This document shows, piece by piece, positions 1 through 5,163 of a stretch of DNA of 5,265 bases (position 1 is its first letter; each line of letters starts with the position of its first letter). Made by a program: the position numbers and the translations under genes. Source of the DNA: Clostridia bacterium (GTDB lineage Bacteria > Bacillota > Clostridia > Oscillospirales > Acutalibacteraceae); the NCBI GenBank assembly GCA_017501865.1, contig JAFVWD010000220.1, forward strand, positions 1-5,265. The letters run 5' to 3'. The notes under the pieces are model-generated. The model saw only the letters and a program-made list of their open reading frames with translations. It was not told where the DNA came from and ran no database searches.

Positions 1-158
1 CAGCCATAGCACTAACAGGACCAAGTGAAGTCATGACTGTGCTCTTCAGAAATTCATCTAATGAAAGTGAATATAAATATAAAGAGTATCACTGGTATAC
101 ACAAGATTGGACAAAAGGGGAAATATATTCAACAGCTAAACCATATAAAAATAATTAG
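1..158 (+). CDS. C-terminal fragment of an unrecognised protein (5' end outside window)
   Basis: The frame starting at base 3 is open from the window edge to a TAG at 156-158 and gives the last 51 residues of a protein. The other two plus frames stop almost at once (TAG at 7, TGA at 26). The tail is rich in Tyr, Lys, Glu and Asn (for example EYKYKEYHWYTQDW) and ends in YKNN. It has no membrane segment and no motif I can assign. The next gene starts 57 nt downstream on the same strand and is similarly AT-rich, so the two may be co-transcribed. Function unknown; the fragment is too short to place in a family. An open frame of this length in AT-rich DNA is reasonable but not decisive evidence for a gene. 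Confidence 0.55.
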   Translation, partial: AIALTGPSEVMTVLFRNSSNESEYKYKEYHWYTQDWTKGEIYSTAKPYKNN

Positions 159-186
159 TTGAATTATTATTAGTAATTTTTATAGC
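159..186 (+). promoter_or_regulatory. Weak candidate promoter for the 153-aa gene
   Basis: TTGAAT (159-164) lies 16 nt upstream of TATAGC (181-186). Each box matches the vegetative consensus at four or five of six positions. It would give a short leader of about 20 nt before the ATG at 216. The region is so AT-rich that such matches arise by chance, and transcription from the upstream gene is equally possible. Confidence 0.25.
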
Positions 187-215
187 ATTATTTCTCTAGA
201 GGAGGCTAATTTAAA

Positions 216-677
216 ATGATTCCCAATAATTTAAAGCATAAACCCATATATGTTATAGAAAACTATGCGAGCATAGACGGACAATATAAAGGTGAAGAAA
301 ATACTGATGTAAAAGGTTTATCAATAGGTAAAGCTCAATGGGATTCAAAGGAGTTCGTTCCGTCCGTTAAAGTGTGGCGTAAAAGAAACCGTTGGTCACC
401 ACAAAGTGAAGAAACCACACTTACTCGTGCACTTGATATGGCAACTTTAATAATAAAAGTGCTTGATAAATATTATAATGAACAAGATATTGAATCAATA
501 GATACTGTTTTTGGTTCTGTAGAAATTCAGGAGCGAAATGAAGAACTCGAAAAAGAACTAAAAGAATATCTTCAAAAAGAGCAGAATAAAAAAGATTTAA
601 ACACACATATTGATATATTATATCAAGTGCTAAACCGATATAAAGAAGAATCGGGGAAATTATTGTGTAATAAATAG
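216..677 (+). CDS. Small uncharacterised protein, DUF6530-like
   Basis: This is a complete 153-aa protein. The ATG follows a strong AGAGGAGG (198-205) by 10 nt, which fixes the start. The N-terminal half (residues 8-80) carries motifs that look conserved: HKPIYVIENY (8-17), GLSIGKAQWD (34-43), SVKVWR (50-55) and WSPQSEE (60-66), followed by a helix around LTRALDMATL. From memory, this order (ENY..DG / KGLSIG.AQW / KVWR...W..QSEE) matches the uncharacterised DUF6530 proteins; no search was run. Residues 103-145 are rich in Glu, Lys and Gln and probably form a helical or coiled-coil tail. There is no signal peptide or membrane segment, so it is probably cytoplasmic. The gene is 31% GC by direct count, lower than its neighbours to the right, which suggests horizontally acquired or accessory DNA. 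The molecular role is unknown. It may be paired with the truncated gene upstream. Confidence 0.85.
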   Translation: MIPNNLKHKPIYVIENYASIDGQYKGEENTDVKGLSIGKAQWDSKEFVPSVKVWRKRNRWSPQSEETTLTRALDMATLIIKVLDKYYNEQDIESIDTVFGSVEIQERNEELEKELKEYLQKEQNKKDLNTHIDILYQVLNRYKEESGKLLCNK

Positions 678-715
678 ATTTATAAAGTAGTTTTACATAG
701 CATATAATAATAAAT

Positions 716-760
716 AAGTTCTATCATTTTAAGTTTTTACAAACTAAAATGATAGAACTT
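716..760. terminator. Bidirectional stem-loop between convergent genes
   Basis: A perfect 16-bp inverted repeat (716-731 and 745-760, AAGTTCTATCATTTTA and its complement) encloses a 13-nt loop. GTTT (733-736) and AAAC (741-744) inside the loop can extend the stem past a one-base bulge. Outside the stem, ATAATAATA on the left faces TATTATTAT on the right, a further imperfect extension. It lies 39 nt after the plus-strand stop and 61 nt beyond the stop of the minus-strand hydrolase gene. Both flanks are T/A-rich without a pure T-run, so this is a plausible but not textbook Rho-independent terminator for both strands. Confidence 0.75.
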
Positions 761-820
761 TGCTATTATTATTCACTTGTAATTATAATTGCGTCGCAGA
801 CCCTCCAATTCCGAATTGTT

Positions 821-2413
821 TCATTGACAGCGTCCTGTATGTTTCGGGAAAAGAATCTTTTTAATTCTCGGAACTAAAAAATCTATCCAGGTGTGGAAAT
901 ATGCACCCTTGAGCACATTTTTTAATGTTTCACCCATAATTTTGGCTCTCTTTTCAAGTCCCGGATAAATATCGGGGTACATAGTGATTTTGTTGCCGTC
1001 AAATTTAAAGGTGAGCAACCTTTTTGCTACAGCACAAAGAGGTCTTATTGTAACAGTCAAGGTGTTTTCGTCAACCCAATGAGCATCAGAAATAACCTTA
1101 TATGTTATACCCGATAAATTAATTTCACCATTAAGGGCGGTGCCGTTCATACCTACGGGGATAGTGTTTTTAAATCCGCCATCCTCACTCCAGCTCATAT
1201 GGAATCCGTACTCGTTGAACTTAAAGCAGATGTCAGTCATATTACCGCCGTGCTCTTTTAAATAGTAAACAACAGGCATAGGCAACGCACTTACTGGTAA
1301 ATGGGCAGCTTTATTAACAAAAATCGGCTTTCTCAAAGAATAAACCTTGCCGTCTATGTCCTTTTCTAAGGAGCTTCTTTCAGTAACTGTAGGGGCGGCT
1401 TCAGGTGTAAGAGAAATCTCTACTGAGCTTTCAGTATCTGTTTCATCTATGAAAGCATCCTTTATGTGCTTCCAAATAATATCAAGGGTTTGCTGAAGAT
1501 TTGAGTTTGAGCCTGTTGTAATAAGACAAGCATCATAATCAGGCATAGCAATTGCATATTGAGAATAAAGCCCCTCGCAACGGTAAGTGTTTTCCATACC
1601 GGCACATCTCCAAAAGCCGTAGCCGTAGCCTGCTCTGCTGTCAGATTTTGACTGAGAGGTAGAGTTATCGTTCTGGTAGCTTGTGGCTTCTTTTGTCCAC
1701 CATTCGGGGATAACCTGCTTTTCACCGAATTTACCATTGTTCATATAACAGAGAATAAGCTTGGCTATGTCCTCTGTTTTTAAAAACAAGCCCCATCCGC
1801 CAGATTCAACACCGTCAGGCGATTTTTCCCATACAGGTACATCTATGCCAAGTGGCTCAAAAAGTCGGGGAGTTAAAAATTCTGTTACAGACATCTTTGT
1901 AACTCTTGTGAGTGCCTGAGCGGCAACGTGAAAGTTGTCGTTTATATATCGCCAGTCGGTTCCGGGCTCAAATGCCCATTTAGAATTAAGAAAAAGCCTT
2001 ATCCAGTCATCGTCACTTCTGCCCTTTGTAGAAGCCGACTTACCGCTTGTCATTGCAACAAGGTCAAGAATCCTGAGCTTTTCTAAATAGGCATCCTTCT
2101 TTTTCGGCTTGTAATCAGGGAAGATATCAAGGAATTTAGTGTCCTTGGTTAAAAATCCTTCATCAAGAGCAAAGCCGTACGCAGTTGCAAGAAAGCTTTT
2201 ACTGACAGAGTACACCATATGAGGGTCATCCTTTGTAAGAGGGGCTTGCCAGGTTTCGCAGGCAACCTTTCCGTGACGTATAAGCATAAAGCTGTGTACA
2301 CCACAATCTTCACGTTCAAATTCTTCAATAAGCTCTTTAATAACCTTAGATGAAACTCCTGCACTTTCAGGCTTTTCAGCTCTTACCAAATCTTTTTTTG
2401 TAAGTGTTACCAT
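821..2413 (-). CDS. Cytoplasmic serine hydrolase of the class C beta-lactamase/PBP-like family with extra C-terminal domain
   Basis: The protein has 530 aa from the chosen ATG at 2413. That ATG has AGAGG (2421-2425) 7 nt upstream. An in-frame ATG at 2428 would add five residues, but it overlaps this ribosome site and has none of its own. Residues about 15-315 form a Beta-lactamase (PF00144-type) domain. YSVSKS supplies the SxxK nucleophile and base (Ser69, Lys72), and YIN supplies the YxN motif (Tyr156, Asn158). The usual third K/HxG motif appears replaced by EGLYSQ (280-285), as in many esterase or amidase-like relatives. Residues about 345-530 form an additional domain of mixed strands ending in a basic helical tail, which I do not recognise. 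No signal peptide or lipobox is present, so it is probably cytoplasmic, unlike true beta-lactamases. Hydrolysis of an ester or amide is likely; the substrate is unknown. It is last in a minus-strand run behind a radical SAM gene. Confidence 0.9.
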   Translation of the reverse strand: MVTLTKKDLVRAEKPESAGVSSKVIKELIEEFEREDCGVHSFMLIRHGKVACETWQAPLTKDDPHMVYSVSKSFLATAYGFALDEGFLTKDTKFLDIFPDYKPKKKDAYLEKLRILDLVAMTSGKSASTKGRSDDDWIRLFLNSKWAFEPGTDWRYINDNFHVAAQALTRVTKMSVTEFLTPRLFEPLGIDVPVWEKSPDGVESGGWGLFLKTEDIAKLILCYMNNGKFGEKQVIPEWWTKEATSYQNDNSTSQSKSDSRAGYGYGFWRCAGMENTYRCEGLYSQYAIAMPDYDACLITTGSNSNLQQTLDIIWKHIKDAFIDETDTESSVEISLTPEAAPTVTERSSLEKDIDGKVYSLRKPIFVNKAAHLPVSALPMPVVYYLKEHGGNMTDICFKFNEYGFHMSWSEDGGFKNTIPVGMNGTALNGEINLSGITYKVISDAHWVDENTLTVTIRPLCAVAKRLLTFKFDGNKITMYPDIYPGLEKRAKIMGETLKNVLKGAYFHTWIDFLVPRIKKILFPKHTGRCQ

Positions 2414-2420
2414 AAAAATT

Positions 2421-2425
2421 CCTCT
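2421..2425 (-). promoter_or_regulatory. Ribosome binding site deciding the hydrolase start
   Basis: On the minus strand AGAGG is followed by 7 nt and the ATG at 2413. The upstream in-frame ATG (2428) touches this site and is preceded by TGTTTTAA, which has no purine-rich stretch. This favours the shorter protein beginning MVTLTKKDL. Confidence 0.75.
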
Positions 2426-2435
2426 CATTTAAAAC

Positions 2436-2461
2436 AGGCACCGGGCATATACCCGATGCCT
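2436..2461 (-). terminator. GC-rich hairpin after the radical SAM gene (possible attenuating terminator)
   Basis: On the minus strand AGGCATCGGG and CCCGGTGCCT form a 10-bp stem, including one G-T pair, around the loop TATATG. It begins 8 nt after the radical SAM stop codon (2470-2472). The following bases are GTTTTAAA, only a short T-run, so termination may be partial. It lies just upstream of the hydrolase ribosome site and could reduce hydrolase expression relative to the upstream genes, or protect the 3' end of the upstream message. Confidence 0.65.
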
Positions 2462-2469
2462 TATTTTAA

Positions 2470-3900
2470 TTATTCAAAATCTTTGTAGTCTTTAACGTGT
2501 TTTGCCTCAGCATCATCATAAATACTTATACTTCTGAGTCTTACACTTGTAAAGCCGTGCTGTTTTTCCATTCTGTCAGCAGTTTCTTTCCATTTAGCAG
2601 AAACATCAACAATTTTGTTGAATAAATCTTCAACAGGTTCAGGACAGCTGAGGTCAGTTGATTTAGCACCTGAAACCTCTACCATTCTCTTAAGAGCACC
2701 CGGCTGGTCCATAACAGGACAAGGACGAAGCATATTTGAACTGAATGGCTGACGTTCTCTGTAAGCCATAAATATAGGGCTCTGAAGAGCATCTATAAGG
2801 TGCTTTTCTTTTATATTTACATTTGAGTAGTGAGCGAAAACGCAAGGCTCACAGTCACCGTTTGCACTTATGTGGAAATATTGCTTACCACCTGCAACAC
2901 AGCCGCCAACATATTCACCGTCGTTAAAGAAGTCGATTGTGAAGAGTGGTTTCTGAGCGCCCTTCTGGAAGCGCCATTTTCTTATCTGATTGTACATAAG
3001 CTCACGTTGCTCTGCAGTTGCCATAAGCTCGTTTGTAGCATCGGCACCAACAGGAACAAATGTGAAGTACCAGGCAAAGAGAACACCCTGGTCTATAAGG
3101 AAATCTGCATATTCGTCAGAAGCGATAACATCTGCATTCATTTTTGTGTAGCAAAGTGATGCACCGAAAGGAAGTCCGCGTTCTTTGAGTCTTGCCATAG
3201 CAGCAAGAACCTTTTCGTAAGTACCCTGACCACGACGTGCATCTGTTGTTTCTTCACTACCCTCAATTGAAAGTGTGAGGAACATATTACCAACACGTTT
3301 TAATTCATCTGCAAATTCATCATCAACTAAAGTACCGTTTGTGAAAGCAATGAAAAGGCAATCAGGATGCTCTTCGCATATGCGGATAAGATCCTTTCTT
3401 CTCATAAGCGGTTCACCGCCTGTGTAAAGGTAAACATATGTACCTAATTCCTTACCCTCGGTAATGATTTTTGTAATGTCATCATAAGTTAACTGACTTG
3501 CTTTTGAGTAGTCTGCAGCCCAACAGCCTGTACATTTTAAGTTACAAGCAGTTGTAGGGTCTAAAAGAATAGCCCACGGAATGTTGCAGTCATATTTTGC
3601 CATAGATTCTTTTCTTAAATCATAGCTCTTTACAAAGGCACTTGTTAACGGAGGAACAAGCTTTTCAATGACATCAATGTCAGTATACTCAATAATGTGT
3701 CTTAAAAAGTCTGCCCACGGGTTGTCAGGTCTTAATAAGCCCTCTTTAAGTCCGTTAAGAACTTTTGTGTAAAGCTCGTTATTTGCGGTAAGTTTAAGCC
3801 CTTTGTCGATTAATTTAATTGAGTTAGTGTTAACATCTTCCTTAAGATATTTAACACCTTTTTTTACAGCCATCTTTACTGCAGTGTCTTTGATACCCAT
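2470..3900 (-). CDS. Radical SAM enzyme with SPASM-like C-terminal Cys-rich region
   Basis: The protein has 476 aa from the ATG at 3900; an in-frame ATG at 3909 would add three residues. Residues 1-105 are a mostly helical, Lys-rich N-terminal extension before the barrel. The radical SAM core starts near 110: CNLKCTGC holds the 4Fe-4S/SAM cluster cysteines Cys119, Cys123 and Cys126, and aromatic Trp127 follows. GGEP (161-164) contacts SAM, and SIEG (211-214) fits a barrel strand motif. The C-terminus has Cys334, then ISANGDCEPC (Cys350, Cys353), then Cys394 and Cys419, resembling a SPASM/twitch region that binds one auxiliary Fe-S cluster. It should cleave SAM reductively and act on an unknown substrate in the cytoplasm. 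SPASM enzymes often modify peptides, but no precursor peptide gene is visible nearby. The long N-terminal extension and generic gene context also allow a lipid or other small-molecule substrate. Family assignment is firm; substrate is open. Confidence 0.93.
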   Translation of the reverse strand: MGIKDTAVKMAVKKGVKYLKEDVNTNSIKLIDKGLKLTANNELYTKVLNGLKEGLLRPDNPWADFLRHIIEYTDIDVIEKLVPPLTSAFVKSYDLRKESMAKYDCNIPWAILLDPTTACNLKCTGCWAADYSKASQLTYDDITKIITEGKELGTYVYLYTGGEPLMRRKDLIRICEEHPDCLFIAFTNGTLVDDEFADELKRVGNMFLTLSIEGSEETTDARRGQGTYEKVLAAMARLKERGLPFGASLCYTKMNADVIASDEYADFLIDQGVLFAWYFTFVPVGADATNELMATAEQRELMYNQIRKWRFQKGAQKPLFTIDFFNDGEYVGGCVAGGKQYFHISANGDCEPCVFAHYSNVNIKEKHLIDALQSPIFMAYRERQPFSSNMLRPCPVMDQPGALKRMVEVSGAKSTDLSCPEPVEDLFNKIVDVSAKWKETADRMEKQHGFTSVRLRSISIYDDAEAKHVKDYKDFE

Positions 3901-3908
3901 TTTTTTCA

Positions 3909-3913
3909 TCCTT
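3909..3913 (-). promoter_or_regulatory. Ribosome binding site deciding the radical SAM start
   Basis: Minus-strand AAGGA (plus TCCTT, 3909-3913) lies 8 nt before the ATG at 3900. The same AAGG directly abuts the ATG at 3909 with no spacing, so initiation there is unlikely. The protein probably begins MGIKDTAVK. Confidence 0.65.
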
Positions 3914-3940
3914 ATCTCAAATATGTTATAATCTATTTTT

Positions 3941-3955
3941 TCCGAACAACTCGGA
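3941..3955 (-). repeat. Short inverted repeat in the gap between membrane-protein and radical SAM genes
   Basis: TCCGA and TCGGA (5 bp, loop of 5) sit 12 nt after the stop of the anchored-protein gene. On the transcribed minus strand it is followed by AAAAAAT rather than a T-run, so it is not a convincing terminator. It may be a minor RNA-processing or mRNA 3'-end structure, or chance. The gap also holds minus-strand TATAAC (3925-3930) without a good -35 partner. Confidence 0.3.
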
Positions 3956-3967
3956 TAATTTACATTT

Positions 3968-4954
3968 TTATAAAGGCAATTCCCATATTTCAGTCTGTTT
4001 ACCGTCGAAGGTTGCGTGACCGCTTAAAGAATCCTTCTGACCTTCACCGTAAACGTGAAGAGGAATTGTGTATTCTGCATAGGTTACATAACCTGCCTGA
4101 TTAACTTTAATCTTGATAGTCGATCCGAGGTACTGAATCTCACCCTTTGTTATAGTCATACCCATAAGGTCGATTGAAGCAACATTCAGGTAGCCTATAC
4201 CACTTGAGTTATGAGGCGGAACATCTGTAGGACCGCAGGTCTCGCGTACCAATGTGACAGTCATAACTGTGTGGTTACCCTCCTGGTAAGCCTTTGCTGA
4301 AGAAACACCGGAAGGTGAAAGTGAAAACTGACCTGTTTTAGGAAGCAGAATCTGTACATTTTCGCCGTCAGAGTTTGTGGCAGTACCACCATTAAAGCTT
4401 AATGTCTGGTCGGTAGGCTTAACAACTGCCGAAACGAGCGAGTTTGCAACAACCTTACCAATAGAACCACCGGTACACTCAGTTATGTTTGCTTCAAATG
4501 CCTCGCTCTGGTGAACCTGTAAGCTACCGGAATAGCCCTTGGTTTTGTTAATAGCAGCAGACATTCTTGAAACAATTTCTGCTTTGCTCCACGAATACAC
4601 CGTAGGTGTTGGGGGCTGTTGAGCCTGAGTTTGTGCCGGAACGGGTGTCTGCGCAGACTGAGTAGCTGGTGTGTTCTGTACACCCTGTTCACCCTGAAGG
4701 TTTTGCGTAAAGTCCTGCGGAAGAGTAGTATCCAAAGGAGCGAAAAGCGCTGAATCAGTTGAAAGCGGTGCTTGCGGGGGGAGTGTTTCATATGTATATG
4801 AAACATAAGGAGTAGTAGGTTCGTCCTTTTTATTGTTGTTGGATGTCTTAATGTATGCAACAGCAACAACAGTTATGCTCAGAAGAATAGCAATTACAGA
4901 GACTGCCTGTATATACAAATCTTTTTGAGCAAATTTTAGGAACTTCTTTAACAT
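3968..4954 (-). CDS. Membrane-anchored extracytoplasmic protein of unknown function
   Basis: This 328-aa protein starts at an ATG preceded by AGGAGG (4961-4966) 6 nt away, a strong start. A short basic N-terminus (MLKKFLKFAQKDL) is followed by one hydrophobic segment at about residues 16-35, with no lipobox Cys, so it is a signal anchor rather than a lipoprotein signal. Residues about 38-118 are a low-complexity linker rich in Thr, Pro, Gln and Ala, typical of a spacer crossing the cell wall. Residues about 120-328 form a predicted beta-rich domain opening with WSKAEIVSRMSAAINKTKGY, an arrangement seen in many clostridial secreted proteins of unknown role. Cys160 and Cys240 are the only cysteines and could form a disulphide. 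It is first of three minus-strand genes, 67 nt upstream of the radical SAM gene, and divergent from a response regulator. It could sense or bind an external ligand, but no function can be assigned. Confidence 0.85.
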   Translation of the reverse strand: MLKKFLKFAQKDLYIQAVSVIAILLSITVVAVAYIKTSNNNKKDEPTTPYVSYTYETLPPQAPLSTDSALFAPLDTTLPQDFTQNLQGEQGVQNTPATQSAQTPVPAQTQAQQPPTPTVYSWSKAEIVSRMSAAINKTKGYSGSLQVHQSEAFEANITECTGGSIGKVVANSLVSAVVKPTDQTLSFNGGTATNSDGENVQILLPKTGQFSLSPSGVSSAKAYQEGNHTVMTVTLVRETCGPTDVPPHNSSGIGYLNVASIDLMGMTITKGEIQYLGSTIKIKVNQAGYVTYAEYTIPLHVYGEGQKDSLSGHATFDGKQTEIWELPL

Positions 4955-4981
4955 TATTTTCCTCCTGTTACAGAAAATAGT

Positions 4982-5037
4982 CGTTTTTTTCCCGAAACAA
5001 TTACGTTTATTAAAGAAATATAAAAAAACGCGGGAAA
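4982..5037 (-). other. Overlapping alternative stem-loops in the leader of the anchored-protein gene
   Basis: CGTTTTTTT (4982-4990) pairs with AAAAAAACG (5022-5030) over 9 bp. TTTCCCG (4988-4994) pairs with CGGGAAA (5031-5037) over 7 bp. The two left arms overlap at 4988-4990, so full formation of both is mutually exclusive. The structure would lie in the 5' leader of the minus-strand message, ending 18 nt from the ribosome site. The A/T-run pairing is weak and may be chance in AT-rich DNA. Confidence 0.3.
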
Positions 5038-5064
5038 GATGCTATAAAAAAGCAATATACAGCT

Positions 5065-5093
5065 ATATTACTACATTTTTTGAAAAATTACAA
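5065..5093 (-). promoter_or_regulatory. Candidate promoter for the minus-strand three-gene set
   Basis: On the minus strand TTGTAA (5088-5093) and TAATAT (5065-5070) are 17 nt apart. Each matches the vegetative consensus at four of six positions. Transcription would start near 5058 and give a leader of about 100 nt before the ATG at 4954. The -35 box lies within the dyad at 5080-5105. It is weak, but it is the best-spaced pair I found on this strand. Confidence 0.35.
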
Positions 5094-5105
5094 GTAATTT
5101 GACAA
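5080..5105. promoter_or_regulatory. Palindromic candidate operator between divergent genes
   Basis: A perfect dyad, AAATTAC-AA-GTAATTT (5085-5100), extends to 12+2+12 bp (TTGaaAAATTAC / GTAATTTgaCAA, 5080-5105) with two mismatched positions. Its right half overlaps the -35 box of the response regulator promoter (5099-5104), and its left half and centre cover the candidate minus-strand -35 box (5088-5093). A dimeric repressor bound here could block both promoters. Short AT palindromes do occur by chance, but the length and placement make this worth noting. Confidence 0.5.
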
Positions 5106-5127
5106 TAAATATTTATAAGTGTATAAT
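5099..5127 (+). promoter_or_regulatory. Consensus vegetative promoter of the response regulator gene
   Basis: TTGACA (5099-5104), 17 nt spacer, TATAAT (5122-5127): both boxes match the sigma-A/sigma-70 consensus exactly at the optimal distance. The predicted start is near 5134-5136, giving a leader of about 30 nt that carries the ribosome site AAGGGAGGAG (5147-5156). A promoter this strong for a regulator suggests control by a repressor or a need for steady expression. Confidence 0.88.
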
Positions 5128-5163
5128 TATTTTAAGAATTGTTTATAAGGGAGGAGTGTTGTT

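Noticed and set aside
1462..1737. Minus-strand open stretch of 91 codons inside the hydrolase gene
   Set aside because: It is a frame-shifted reading of the catalytic domain with no start signal. The in-frame hydrolase is continuous and carries all motifs.
821..2413. Beta-lactam resistance gene
   Set aside because: It has the family fold and SxxK/YxN motifs but no export signal, no KTG motif, and a large extra C-terminal domain, so antibiotic hydrolysis is not supported.
2830..3159. Plus-strand open stretch of 109 codons
   Set aside because: It lies opposite the radical SAM gene, spans the codons of its conserved C-terminal half, and has no ribosome binding site or recognisable protein features.
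3927..3932. TATAAT on the plus strand upstream of nothing
   Set aside because: The plus strand downstream has no gene, and there is no -35 box at a suitable distance; it is a chance match in an AT-rich gap.
4483..4869. Minus-strand open stretch of 128 codons in another frame
   Set aside because: It overlaps the anchored-protein gene in a shifted frame. Its His/Arg/Leu-rich composition is what the Thr/Pro/Gln-rich linker gives when read out of frame.
5041..5068. Direct repeat GCTATA (5041-5046 and 5063-5068), 22 bp apart, as a possible OmpR-type regulator site
   Set aside because: The spacing equals two helical turns, but a six-base AT-rich repeat is too short to claim, and the expected 11-bp tandem arrangement is absent.
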